From positions 2,914,001 to 2,978,000 of the forward strand of contig NZ_CP011663.1 in assembly GCF_001020205.1 (NCBI RefSeq): a DNA stretch of 64,000 nt, read 5' to 3'. The translations under genes were made by a program, and so were the position numbers. Below, piece after piece: positions 17,601-26,360 of the stretch. The notes beneath the pieces were generated by a model. It saw only the letters and a program-made list of their open reading frames with translations. It was not told where the DNA came from and ran no database searches. Numbering within the stretch: position 1 is the stretch's first letter; each line of letters opens with the position of its first letter. The stretch comes from Clostridium sporogenes (GTDB lineage: Bacteria; Bacillota; Clostridia; Clostridiales; Clostridiaceae).

Positions 17601-19529
17601 GATATATATATTTATCCTTCTAGTATACCTATAAACATAGCTAATAACAAAGACTTAAAAAAATTAAAAAGTTTATTTCCAAAATCTGAACTATATATAG
17701 CCGTTGGTAGTGATGTAATATTAAATGCTTCCAGCTATAAAAAAGAAAATATAAATGTATCAAATTCTATATTTAATTTTTCTCATATAATATTTCAACG
17801 GGGAAAAAACAATGAAAAATTAAGAGAGATAATCTCTTATATAAAAAGAGATGTGCTTATTTTTTCTTTGTCCTCTAAATATTCTGAGATAAGTTCTACA
17901 CAAATTAGAAACTATATAGATGAAAATAAAAATATATCTAGTTTAGTAGACCCTATAGCAGAAAAATATATATATGAAAAAGGATTTTATCAAAGAGAAT
18001 CCCAGGACAAATCTATAATAAAACCTATTTCTTTAAGATTAATAATTTTAAATTTCATAGATGATTTTATAATAAATGAAATATCTTCTCTTTTAAAATA
18101 TAAAATAAAAAATATAAAAGAAATACTAGATAATATAAAAAGAAAGCCCTCTTCTAGAATAATTTTAATAAGAGACAAAAAAAATGAACTAATAGGATTT
18201 TCTTTATTTCATTGGATAAGGTCTACCGTATTATATGAAGAAATGAAAGACGATCATATTACTGAATATATAAGAAATAACAGTACTGGTAGAATGTTAT
18301 CTTTAGATGGATTTTATATTAAAAATACAGAAAAAAGTAGATATATAGAGCAAATTCTAGTAACTGAAACCTTAGCCTTTTGTGCCTCTACAGATTATGA
18401 ATATGCTGTATTTCATCCAAAATGTGGGGAATTTCAAAGTCCTTCTATAGTTGATATATTAAAACTCCAAGGTTTTATTAAAGTCCCAACTATTAATAAT
18501 TCTTTATCTATATATGCTGTAGATATGAGTAATCCTTGTATATTAAACTTAGATATTAAAAATTTTATAAAAGAACCTTATAGAAATAATAAAAAAATTA
18601 AAAACATAATTTTAGAAAGCAGAAGAAAGCTACAAAAGGCCTTAACAAATTTATATAAAGGTGAGCTTATTTTATCCTTTCATAGTGACTTCTTACATCA
18701 AGCTATGATTGATAAAATTTGTAGTGAAAATGATGTACCTAGTTATGTAGAAACACCTAGAAATCTAGGTAAAGCTATGTGTGTTCCCTATGGAGATATA
18801 TTAGATAGACATATAATTCCTAATACTGTAACTAAAGCTCTTCATACAGAAAAAATATTTTATTCTAATATGAAAGGATTTAAAATTGGAGAATTTCCTC
18901 ACTATCTCGACTTAAACACTCAAGTAAGAATGTTAAAATCCTTTAATAGACCTGTTATTTTGGTAGATAATTTGCTTCATAAAGGCTATAGAATAAAAGC
19001 TTTAGATCCTATATTTAAAAAAGAAAACCTAGAAATAAAAAATATAGTAGTAGGTATTATGTCTGGACGAGGAAAGGATTTAATGGATAGACAAAATAGA
19101 TCTGTAGACAGTGTTTATTTTATACCTAGATTAAAGCTTTGGTTTAATGAAGTGTCTATGTATCCTTTTATGGGTGGTGATTTATTATGGCGTGGAAAGT
19201 ATCCTAAAAGAAATTTACTTCCTTCTATAAATTTAATATTACCTTATACCTATCCTAAATTTATAGTTGGCAGTAATAAAAACGCTATATTCAATTTATC
19301 TAAAATTTGTATAGAAAACTCTATAAATATATTAGAAATCATAGAGGAAGAATATCGCAACATAACAGACAGAAATTTAAGCTTATACCTACTAGGTCAT
19401 GTGTTTAATGTTCCAAGATGCCCAGACCAAGGGAAAAATATGTATTATGATTTAAACTTAAACCCTTCCCACTATTTAAAAAATGATCTAGAAAATCTAT
19501 TAAGATTAGAAAATATTATGGAAGATTAA
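14664..19529 (+). CDS. HD / helical-repeat / NMNAT-like nucleotidyltransferase / phosphoribosyltransferase fusion protein
   Basis: This 1621-residue protein has several enzymatic parts. An HD hydrolase-like domain spans about residues 180-300 (GHDIGKYG near 217; HSTWD near 256). A long helical region (about 390-890) looks HEAT-like. A NadD/cytidylyltransferase-like domain (about 915-1105) has FPGTFDPFSASH near 924 and the SSTQIR signature near 1077. A stretch at about 1115-1290 resembles a GNAT acetyltransferase fold. The C-terminal part contains a PRPP-loop-like VILVDNLLHKGYRIKAL near 1430, as in phosphoribosyltransferases. Each domain call is from motifs only; the GNAT part is least sure. 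The combination suggests synthesis or turnover of a nucleotide or NAD-like cofactor. A good GGAGG site precedes the ATG, and two oxidoreductase-like genes follow. Confidence 0.75.
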   Translation: MTKLNFKYLYNKISKSLKNNSWIKKQGINKEYISLHIDSLEFNKKLSKMIINQDFSAKSTLQLCKGLLESIYPIKSEEECLKEIYTYSLNKTFPHTNKIKNDSNLNICAEIFLKIFCIINDFEKDYDSSNFKSKYPLNFLKDEEIEALERPHEYKKFLSNFKKDYIYEMMKLSEEVMGFNTLDHVCGVHYLCVHIGRQLKKIGIPIDLGRVSGAGAGHDIGKYGCTGEDLKRVPHLHYYYTDQWFKRYNIPYIGNIAMNHSTWDLEVENLSLESLILIYSDFRVKNMETNSGYRMHIYSLEDSFYVILNKLENLDEKKEKRYKGVYSKLKDFEDYLLSLNINVDPNKNMFNKYFSLNNTEYSLMQGEEITNNLKNISIYHSIYLMHQLRDEISLETILDSARSEKDWKNLREYIRVLQEYSTYLTQKQKKQTLKFLFENLTHPEDDIRKHCAELIGKLISTFDESYMKEIPSNVELPKAEITSGDVLREYLKAMLSPPSNMIYINKFNLGYNTSTMIESLFKYCKESSLDDYRKIVLNHFDHKKYKNVDIQLFLLDTAKYIPIDFSSENTNNLWDFIFNILKKRNQSLRLGALKTLNLLAKENLPQDIKNKIEDYLNSSIINKKYITENLLKLKLAKNLNMKSLYCSLEKHININKKLATEISLSNLKSNTTWIKKHIQIDLLLKYAKENPSSFAMHTVIHFSNLLKVSNIESVRSKAGNAILELMPYLSLAERNEIAIELLRGLEIEGNRFTEYIPTYAGQVLLWLEPIELDEIIQDLTIKFKKSNTNLKCLLLKTIGITISSYSTYKIRFREDTKFFNNRLINMLGILLNGLGDYNIQVKQSAFISLGKHLFGEENSFEEKAKLFKLTGKKILTLIAEDRNKNLMMLTNSVGMHYIYRFISDYNFFVGDLNMISAEKVAFFPGTFDPFSASHKEIAKALRDMGFEVFLAVDEFSWSKRTLPSLLRRDILNLSIADQLDIYIYPSSIPINIANNKDLKKLKSLFPKSELYIAVGSDVILNASSYKKENINVSNSIFNFSHIIFQRGKNNEKLREIISYIKRDVLIFSLSSKYSEISSTQIRNYIDENKNISSLVDPIAEKYIYEKGFYQRESQDKSIIKPISLRLIILNFIDDFIINEISSLLKYKIKNIKEILDNIKRKPSSRIILIRDKKNELIGFSLFHWIRSTVLYEEMKDDHITEYIRNNSTGRMLSLDGFYIKNTEKSRYIEQILVTETLAFCASTDYEYAVFHPKCGEFQSPSIVDILKLQGFIKVPTINNSLSIYAVDMSNPCILNLDIKNFIKEPYRNNKKIKNIILESRRKLQKALTNLYKGELILSFHSDFLHQAMIDKICSENDVPSYVETPRNLGKAMCVPYGDILDRHIIPNTVTKALHTEKIFYSNMKGFKIGEFPHYLDLNTQVRMLKSFNRPVILVDNLLHKGYRIKALDPIFKKENLEIKNIVVGIMSGRGKDLMDRQNRSVDSVYFIPRLKLWFNEVSMYPFMGGDLLWRGKYPKRNLLPSINLILPYTYPKFIVGSNKNAIFNLSKICIENSINILEIIEEEYRNITDRNLSLYLLGHVFNVPRCPDQGKNMYYDLNLNPSHYLKNDLENLLRLENIMED

Positions 19530-19605
19530 AAATTAATCTGATGTAAATAATTAAATAATATTTTATATATAACTATTATAACAATAATATATAGGATGTG
19601 AATTT

Positions 19606-20829
19606 ATGAATAACTTAAATTTATTTTATTATATTGTAGAAAATCATATTATAATTTCACCAGAAAAAGAAGCCTTAAAAGAAATAACAGAAAAAGAAGC
19701 CTCTTGTCATAAGGGATTAATGTATTTTTTAGTAAATATAAATCAAAAAAATTCTAGAAGAAGCTTTTTAATAACTAATAGCTCCCTGCTTTTTATAAAA
19801 AATGAAGATTTAAATATTTTAATAGAAAAAGATTCTCCTATTAAAGTTCCACAATTCATAAAAAAGGCTATAAAAGAAAAAAGGCTAGTAGGCATTAATA
19901 AAGCTTATGAAAATTGGAAGGAAACATTAAAATTTAATCCTTGTCAAAATGAAAAATGGAAAATAAATATAGTAGGATTGGGTGATGTAGGAGGAACATT
20001 AATTACAGGCTTAAGACTTTTAGGAGAAGATTGTATAGATGAAATAGGTATATATGACAAAGATATAAATAAAATAAACCGATGGGAATATGAATGCAAT
20101 CAAATTCAAAGCCCTAACTTAAATCCAAATTTACCCAAAATAAAAGTATTAAATGAAGATGAAATTTTTAATTGTAATATGTTTGTATTCTGTGTTTCTG
20201 TAGGTGTCCCCAAAATAGGAAATGAAATTAAAGATGTAAGACTAGTTCAATTTGAGGGAAACAGTAAAATAGTATCTTTCTATGCCAAACTTGCAAAAAA
20301 AAAAAAATTCAAAGGTATATTTGCCGTAGTATCAGATCCGGTAGATCTTCTATGCAAATCAGCTCTAAAAGAAGGTTTAGCTCCTGAACAAGTTAGAGGC
20401 TATGGTCTTGGAGTTATGAATGCTAGAGCTGCATATTACGCAGGTAAAGATCCTAAATTCAAAAATTATTCTATAGAAGGAAGAGCTTTTGGCCCTCATG
20501 GAGAAGGTCTTGTAATAGCTAATAGTATAGACAATTACGATGAAAATTTATCTGACATTTTAACTAAAAAAACTAGAGAAGCAAATTTAGCAATACGTTC
20601 CTTTGGCTTTAAACCCTATATAGCTCCTGCTCTATCCTCTGGAAGCTTTTCTTTAATAGCTACTATAAAATCGGAGTGGCACTATAGTGCTACATTTTTA
20701 AATGGTGCTTTTATGGGGATTAGAAATAGATTTATAAACAATACTATAGAATTAGAAACCTATAAAAATATGCCCCCTAACTTATTAAAAAAATTAGAAG
20801 AAACTCACGCTTATTTAAAGGATTTTTAA
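19606..20829 (+). CDS. Lactate/malate-dehydrogenase-like protein with N-terminal extension
   Basis: The 407-residue protein carries an LDH/MDH-like core after an unusual extension of about 115 residues. The Rossmann start KINIVGLGDVGGTL is near residue 120, a cofactor-ribose acid sits in IGIYDKD near 148, SDPVDLL near 242 parallels TNPVDIL of LDH, and FGPHGEGLVIANS near 295 parallels the catalytic GEHGDS loop with its histidine. It is therefore likely an NAD(P)-dependent 2-hydroxyacid oxidoreductase or a relative. The gene follows the 1621-residue fusion by 76 bases on the same strand. A run of 13 A at 20295-20307 inside the gene encodes four lysines and is prone to slippage. Confidence 0.72.
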   Translation: MNNLNLFYYIVENHIIISPEKEALKEITEKEASCHKGLMYFLVNINQKNSRRSFLITNSSLLFIKNEDLNILIEKDSPIKVPQFIKKAIKEKRLVGINKAYENWKETLKFNPCQNEKWKINIVGLGDVGGTLITGLRLLGEDCIDEIGIYDKDINKINRWEYECNQIQSPNLNPNLPKIKVLNEDEIFNCNMFVFCVSVGVPKIGNEIKDVRLVQFEGNSKIVSFYAKLAKKKKFKGIFAVVSDPVDLLCKSALKEGLAPEQVRGYGLGVMNARAAYYAGKDPKFKNYSIEGRAFGPHGEGLVIANSIDNYDENLSDILTKKTREANLAIRSFGFKPYIAPALSSGSFSLIATIKSEWHYSATFLNGAFMGIRNRFINNTIELETYKNMPPNLLKKLEETHAYLKDF

Positions 20830-20986
20830 TGTTTTTTAAAAACACTATAACAATTTGCCTAGATTTTTTAACTTAAATGATAATTTTTTCTAATATTTTT
20901 TTTCAAGAGGCATTCATTACTAATATTTAAACTAATTACTCTAAAAATTTAATTTAAATACAAATTATTTTTAAGGGAGTGTTCTT

Positions 20987-22042
20987 ATGGAGGAATTGTT
21001 CCTTATAATGCCAAATCCTAAACCATCTAAAGAACTAAATAATATGCTAAATAAATTTTGTGACAACTTTTCTAAAGTTACTAAGATAACAAATAGTGAT
21101 AATGTGTTAAACTTAAAAAATAAAAAGATTTTATTTGTTATTGAAGTAGGGTTTTCTGGTATAGACTTATATATGTGGTCTTTTCTAGATAATTTAAAAA
21201 CTAAAGAAAAAGATTTTTTTTATGATTCTACTGCTACTTTACTGGTGCATAGCGCTACAGAACTTTTTACAAAGGATGTATGTCAAGATTTAATATTTAT
21301 AACTAATTCTTTAGGTTGTAGATTTATAGGTCACCCAATGATTGAGGCTACTGGTTCTTTTAAAAATTTTTTAACTTGGCAAAAAACCCTCTCTATGCCT
21401 TTAGAAAGTATTTGTTTGGATCTATGTCATAAACTTGGGGAAAGACTTTTAAGTTATACTCCTAAATATATAAAATCTCCTAAAATAACAGCCCTTTATT
21501 CTTCTCCTCATACTTTTTCTAATACATTGAGCTTGTGGCATATGGCTTCATGTGAATTAAAGGAGTATGATATAGATGAAATTCAAATAGAAAATGGTAA
21601 AGTACAAGATTGCAAAGGCTGTTCCTATAAAATGTGCTTACATTATGGTAAACAAAATAGTTGCTTTTATGGAGGTATTATGGTTGAAAATATATTACCT
21701 GCTATAGAAAATTCTGATATAGTAGTCTGGCTATGTCCTAATTATAATGACGCTATTTCCTCTAATATATCTGCCACAATAAATAGACTTACCGTACTTT
21801 ATAGAAAAACAAATTTTTACGAAAAATATCTATTAGGAATAATAGTATCTGGAAATTCTGGGAGTGATTCTGTAGGGAAACAATTAATAGGAGCACTAAA
21901 TATAAATAAAGGTTTTGTATTGCCACCCTATGCCTTATTAATGGAAACGGCCAATGATCCTAATGCTATATTCAAAATACCTAATATAAAAGAAAAAGCT
22001 GAAGAATTTGCACTAAATATAAAAAAAATTAATTGCAAATAA
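20987..22042 (+). CDS. NADPH-dependent FMN-reductase-like / iron-sulfur flavoprotein-like protein
   Basis: The C-terminal half of this 351-residue protein (from about residue 165, ITALYSSPHTFSNTL) matches the flavodoxin-like FMN reductase fold. It carries a cysteine cluster CKGCSYKMC plus a later NSCFYGG (about residues 205-225), in the position where iron-sulfur flavoproteins hold their cluster. SDIVVWLCPNYND near 240 matches the conserved D-x-x-x-x-x-P-x-Y segment. The N-terminal half is less clear and may be a degenerate copy of the same fold. It is third in the row with the fusion enzyme and the LDH-like protein, suggesting a shared pathway. Electron partner and substrate are unknown. Confidence 0.7.
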   Translation: MEELFLIMPNPKPSKELNNMLNKFCDNFSKVTKITNSDNVLNLKNKKILFVIEVGFSGIDLYMWSFLDNLKTKEKDFFYDSTATLLVHSATELFTKDVCQDLIFITNSLGCRFIGHPMIEATGSFKNFLTWQKTLSMPLESICLDLCHKLGERLLSYTPKYIKSPKITALYSSPHTFSNTLSLWHMASCELKEYDIDEIQIENGKVQDCKGCSYKMCLHYGKQNSCFYGGIMVENILPAIENSDIVVWLCPNYNDAISSNISATINRLTVLYRKTNFYEKYLLGIIVSGNSGSDSVGKQLIGALNINKGFVLPPYALLMETANDPNAIFKIPNIKEKAEEFALNIKKINCK

Positions 22043-22232
22043 ACTTAAAAGTTTTAAGCATGTTGCTTATATATTATTAATATTTTATAAAGCATTTTAC
22101 TAATAAACTTAACTATTTCTAAAATTATCTAGTTATATATAAGGTAATTTATTATATCTGTATATTTTATTTATGATAAGTTTACTATAAAATATATAGT
22201 AAACTTATTAAATTCTAAAGGAGGTAATTTTT

Positions 22233-23072
22233 ATTTATATAAAAGGTGATTTTCATACCCATACTAATGCTTCCGATGGTAAATATTCATCAAAGGAATT
22301 AGTTTATCTAGCTAAAGAGGAAGAACTAGATATAATATCCATAACAGATCATGATACTACAGATGGAATAGAGGAAGCATTAATCTATGGGGAAAAATTA
22401 AATATAAAGGTTATTCCTGGTATAGAATTATCCACTACATATAATGACTGCAGTATTCACGTTTTAGGATACTTTAAAGGAAATAATTATAAAAATACCT
22501 TAATACAAAATTTTCAAAAGCACAAAAAAGAATATAGAAAAAAAAGAGCTAATAAAATAGTAGATAAACTAAAAAAGTATTTTAATATAATAATAAGTTT
22601 TAATGAAGTAATGGAATCTACAAAAGGAGTTATTTCAAGACCACATATTGCAAAAGCAATTGTAGAAGCTGGATATGATTATAGTTGGGACTATATATTT
22701 TCAAATTTCATTGGAGAAGGATGTAAAGCTTATGTACCTAATAAAACTATTTCCACTGATGAAGGCATATCTCTATTAAAAGAATCTGGTGCCATATCAG
22801 TTTTAGCTCATCCTGTATTAATAAAAAAAACTAATGTAGAAGACTTATTTAAATTAGATTTTAATGGAGTAGAAGCCATATATTATATGAATAGACCAGA
22901 AGATACAATCAGATTTAAAAATCTAGCTAAAAAATATAACAAAATTATAACCGGTGGTTCAGATTTTCACGGATTAACCAAAACTGATGGAAGCCATCCC
23001 AATAGAATAGGAGCAACTACCTTAGATCAAGGTAATATAGAAAAACTCTTAAAATCTATAGACTCAATATAA
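22233..23072 (+). CDS. PHP-domain phosphoesterase (RNase AM / TrpH-like), apparent ATT start
   Basis: The frame is open from a stop at 22209, yet it has no ATG, GTG or TTG near the start. A perfect AAAGGAGG (22217-22224) stands eight bases before an ATT at 22233. From there the 279-residue product opens with YIKGDFHTHTNASDGKYS, the normal PHP N-terminus. Metal ligands are visible as HTH, ITDHDTTDG, PGIELS, SIHVLGYF, LAHPV and GSDFHG. Relatives hydrolyse 3',5'-bisphosphonucleotides or trim RNA 5' ends. Starting at the first ATG (22611) would delete half the active site. The gene ends at a strong hairpin shared with the convergent peptidase gene. Confidence 0.85.
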   Translation: MYIKGDFHTHTNASDGKYSSKELVYLAKEEELDIISITDHDTTDGIEEALIYGEKLNIKVIPGIELSTTYNDCSIHVLGYFKGNNYKNTLIQNFQKHKKEYRKKRANKIVDKLKKYFNIIISFNEVMESTKGVISRPHIAKAIVEAGYDYSWDYIFSNFIGEGCKAYVPNKTISTDEGISLLKESGAISVLAHPVLIKKTNVEDLFKLDFNGVEAIYYMNRPEDTIRFKNLAKKYNKIITGGSDFHGLTKTDGSHPNRIGATTLDQGNIEKLLKSIDSI

Positions 23073-23100
23073 GGAAAGTGCGTCGCACTTTCCTTTATTT
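23071..23100. terminator. Bidirectional terminator between PHP and M18 genes
   Basis: An 11-bp stem of AAGGAAAGTGC with its complement (23071-23081, 23085-23095) and a three-base loop. TTTATTTT follows on the plus strand. The 5' end overlaps the PHP stop codon. Confidence 0.88.
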
Positions 23101-24503
23101 TATGCTTCTAATAAAAAGGCATAGTAGCCTCTCATAGCCTCATAGATATCTGCTTTACTAGCTATTTCCCAAGGCGCATGCATATTATGAAGAGCAACTC
23201 CGCAATCTATAACTTCCATCGAATATTGTGCTAATATATAAGCTATAGTTCCACCGCCACCTTGATCTACTTTTCCTAATTCTGCAGTTTGCCATGATAC
23301 ATTATGTTTTTCCATCATAGCTCTTATTTCAGCTATATATTCTGGGTTTGCATCATTAGATCCACCTTTTCCTCTTGATCCAGTATATTTATTAAATACT
23401 ATACCCTTTCCAAGATAAGCTGAATTCTTCTTTTCCATAACAGATGGATAATTAGGATCAAAAGCTGCAGATACATCAGAAGATAACATTTTGGAATTTG
23501 TAAGGCATCTTCTTAATTTTAAATCACTATAATTATCTGATGTTAAATTAATTATTTCTGCTACTGTATTTTCAAAAAACTTAGATTGCATACCTGTAGC
23601 ACCTACACTGCCTATTTCTTCTTTATCTACAAGTAATGTAACACAAGTTTTATCTACCTTGTCCATTTTCATCATAGCTTTAAAAGAGGTATAAGAACAA
23701 ATTCTATCATCATGACCATAAGCCATAATCATACTTCTATCAAATCCATAGTCTCTTGCTTTTCCTGCTGGAACTACCTCTAATTCTGCTGAAACAAAAT
23801 CTTCTTCTTCTATTTCATACTTTTCATTTAACAATTTTAATATATTTCTTTTTACTCTATCTTTAGCTTCTTTATCTTCTGCAGGCATACTTCCTATTAA
23901 TAAATTTAAATTTTCTCCTTCTATTACCTTAGAAGCCTTTTTTTCCATTTGATCTGCTGATAAATGGATTAGCAAATCAGATACTCCAAATACAGGATCT
24001 GATTCTTCCTCTCCTACTACTACATTAATTTTAGTTCCATCTTTTTTTACTATTACACCATGTATAGCTAATGGTAAAGTAACCCATTGATATTTTTTTA
24101 TTCCACCATAATAATGAGTTTCAAATAAAGCTAAATCTGTGTCTTCATATAAAGGATTTTGTTTTAAATCTAATCTTGGTGAATCCACATGAGCTCCTAA
24201 TATTTTAAGACCTTTCTCCATAGACTCTTTACCTACAACAAATAAAGCTAAAGTTTTATCCATATTATTTGCATATACCTTATCACCTGGTTCTAGCTTT
24301 TCATTATTATTTATTATTTCTTCTAAATTTTTGTATCCATTTTTTTCTGCTAAAACTATAAATTCTTTTACACATTCTCTTTCTGTTTTACATTTTGACA
24401 TAAAATCCTTATATTCTTGGGATAAATCAAAAACATTTGTTAAATCTTCTTTAGAGTACTTATCCCAAGCTAATTCATACTTTTTAGTTAAATCTTTTTC
24501 CAT
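23100..24503 (-). CDS. M18-family aminopeptidase
   Basis: The 467-residue metallopeptidase carries the family's zinc-site segments: GAHVDSPRLD near residue 105, DKEEIGSVGATGMQS near 297 and, close to the C-terminus, CGVALHNMHAPWEIASKAD. M18 enzymes remove acidic or neutral N-terminal residues in the cytoplasm as large oligomers. I chose the ATG at 24503 (MEKDLTKKYELAWDK) by family length, although its ribosome site is poor. A GTG at 24542 behind GGAAGAGG is an alternative that adds 13 residues. The frame stays open to 24635 inside the preceding CorA gene. Confidence 0.93.
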   Translation of the reverse strand: MEKDLTKKYELAWDKYSKEDLTNVFDLSQEYKDFMSKCKTERECVKEFIVLAEKNGYKNLEEIINNNEKLEPGDKVYANNMDKTLALFVVGKESMEKGLKILGAHVDSPRLDLKQNPLYEDTDLALFETHYYGGIKKYQWVTLPLAIHGVIVKKDGTKINVVVGEEESDPVFGVSDLLIHLSADQMEKKASKVIEGENLNLLIGSMPAEDKEAKDRVKRNILKLLNEKYEIEEEDFVSAELEVVPAGKARDYGFDRSMIMAYGHDDRICSYTSFKAMMKMDKVDKTCVTLLVDKEEIGSVGATGMQSKFFENTVAEIINLTSDNYSDLKLRRCLTNSKMLSSDVSAAFDPNYPSVMEKKNSAYLGKGIVFNKYTGSRGKGGSNDANPEYIAEIRAMMEKHNVSWQTAELGKVDQGGGGTIAYILAQYSMEVIDCGVALHNMHAPWEIASKADIYEAMRGYYAFLLEA

Positions 24504-24625
24504 ACTATTGCTTAAGTGAAAAATATCACCTAAGCCTTTCACCCCTCTTCCATAATATTCTATATATATTTTAACATAAATTAATAGATAATAGTTTATT
24601 TTTGTTATAAATACATTTATTTGTT

Positions 24626-25561
24626 TTATAACCATTTTTTTCTTTTAAATAAATAAACTAAAAACAAAGATATAATAAGTGTGAACCCTAAAACATATAA
24701 GCATCCATAAGGACTTTGCATAGGCGGCAAATTATCGAAATTCATTCCGTAAATACTAGTAATTAAACTAGCTGGTAAAAAAATAGTAGCAATTAAAGTA
24801 AAAACTTTCATTAATTCATTAGTTTTATTTGATATTTCTGACTCAAAAGCTTCTCTAACTAAAGATAGATCCTGTACCAAAGTTTCTAATGCTACCATTA
24901 ATTTTTCTATTTTATTATTTAAAGTTATACAATATTTAACACATTCTTTTTCTATCATACCATTGTCATTACTTGTAAGACTATCCCCTATATATCTTAA
25001 AGGAGTTATATATTTTCTAATTCTATAAACCTGTCTTCTTAGATATATTATTTCATCTATATGTTCATGTTTTGGTTCCTTTAATATGTCTATTTCTATC
25101 TTATCTGCTTTGGTTTCTAAAGTAGCTATAACTTCATAGTTTTTAATTATTATTCTATCTATAATATAATATAATAAAATAAATGGTTTAGGATTTTCTT
25201 TAATCAGAAAACAATTTTTGCATTCCTTAATATCATCTAGTATTTCCTCTATTAAGTTTAATTTTTCTTTATAAACTGTTATTATATAATCTTTACTCAA
25301 AAATATATTAATTTCATTTGCTTCCACAGCTTTATCGTATTGGAGCAAATTCAAAATAATAAATATATAATCTTTATAAAAATTTATTTGAGCTCCTTGA
25401 GTATAATCCTCACATTCTTTTATATTTTCTTCCTTTAAATTTAATTTATCCTTTAATACGTTTAAATCCTGTGAATGAACCACTATCCAATAATAACTTT
25501 TTCCAAGCTTAAAATCCCCTTTAATTTCCTCAAAATTATTTAACAAATCAAAAATTATCAT
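24626..25561 (-). CDS. CorA-like divalent cation transporter
   Basis: The 311-residue protein has the CorA layout: a long acidic and helical cytoplasmic region, then two C-terminal membrane segments with the signature GMNFDNLP between them (about residues 273-280). The first segment is VFTLIATIFLPASLITSIY and the last ends in a short basic tail. CorA pentamers carry Mg2+, Co2+ or Ni2+. AGGTGA lies six bases before the ATG. It precedes the aminopeptidase on the same strand; a functional link is not evident. Confidence 0.93.
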   Translation of the reverse strand: MIIFDLLNNFEEIKGDFKLGKSYYWIVVHSQDLNVLKDKLNLKEENIKECEDYTQGAQINFYKDYIFIILNLLQYDKAVEANEINIFLSKDYIITVYKEKLNLIEEILDDIKECKNCFLIKENPKPFILLYYIIDRIIIKNYEVIATLETKADKIEIDILKEPKHEHIDEIIYLRRQVYRIRKYITPLRYIGDSLTSNDNGMIEKECVKYCITLNNKIEKLMVALETLVQDLSLVREAFESEISNKTNELMKVFTLIATIFLPASLITSIYGMNFDNLPPMQSPYGCLYVLGFTLIISLFLVYLFKRKKWL

Positions 25562-25684
25562 ATAAAATCACCTAAATACTATTTTTATATGACTATTGTT
25601 TGGACTTAATGTGTTTATTATTCTTATATAAAATTTTTATTTCTTAATAATGAAATATTATTTTTATATTTAAACATAAAATAT

Positions 25685-25732
25685 TAAAAAACTAACTAAA
25701 TTTTTTATATTCTATAAAAAAATTATAGTTAG
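25685..25732 (-). terminator. Probable terminator of the DUF896-hprK-cyclo-ligase row
   Basis: On the minus strand the arms CTAACT and AGTTAG (complement of 25692-25697 and 25727-25732) enclose further A/T pairing and are followed by TTTTTTAAT. Confidence 0.6.
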
Positions 25733-25805
25733 CTTTATTATAAAAATACATTTATTTTAAACTTAATTTATATATACTACTAAAAAAGCACTTCTTTTAT
25801 AAATA

Positions 25806-26360
25806 TTAAGAATCTATTATAATCTCATCTACTAATATATCATGTACATCTTTAGGAACATCTTTTAATATTTGAAAATCATAAGCTAACGCTATTTTAG
25901 GAACTCCTTTTTTTAGTTTAGGAATAAACCTATCATAAAAACCTCCCCCATAACCTAATCTCCCTCCTTTATTATCAAAAGCTAGCCCTGGTAAAATAGC
26001 TAAATCTATTTTTTTGGGCTCTACTATATTTTCGAAATTTTTAGGTTCTAATATTTTATAATGTCCACATTCTATAAGTTCTGAAAAATCCTTTATTTCT
26101 ATAGCCACCATGCCTTCCTTTATGGATATAACCTTAGGTACACATATTCTTTTCCCATGTTTTAAGCCTTCTTTAATAATAGCATGGGTATCAACTTCAT
26201 CCCTTAAACTTACATATATGAATATGAAATTGGACTTTTTATATAAAGAAATTTCCTGGAGTTTATCTTTTATTATTATATCTTTTTTTATTTTTTCTTC
26301 TAAAGTTAAAGATTTTCTTACATTTATAATTTTTTCTCTTAAAATAGCTTTATTATTCAT
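25806..26360 (-). CDS. 5-formyltetrahydrofolate cyclo-ligase
   Basis: The 184-residue enzyme converts 5-formyl-THF with ATP into 5,10-methenyl-THF. The N-terminal basic segment KAILREKIINVRKSL and the C-terminal phosphate-binding motif GGRLGYGGGFYDRF (about residues 133-146) are diagnostic. The ATG at 26360 overlaps the end of hprK by eight bases, so the two are probably co-translated. Together with glyA in this window it serves the one-carbon pool, but the genes are far apart. Confidence 0.95.
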   Translation of the reverse strand: MNNKAILREKIINVRKSLTLEEKIKKDIIIKDKLQEISLYKKSNFIFIYVSLRDEVDTHAIIKEGLKHGKRICVPKVISIKEGMVAIEIKDFSELIECGHYKILEPKNFENIVEPKKIDLAILPGLAFDNKGGRLGYGGGFYDRFIPKLKKGVPKIALAYDFQILKDVPKDVHDILVDEIIIDS

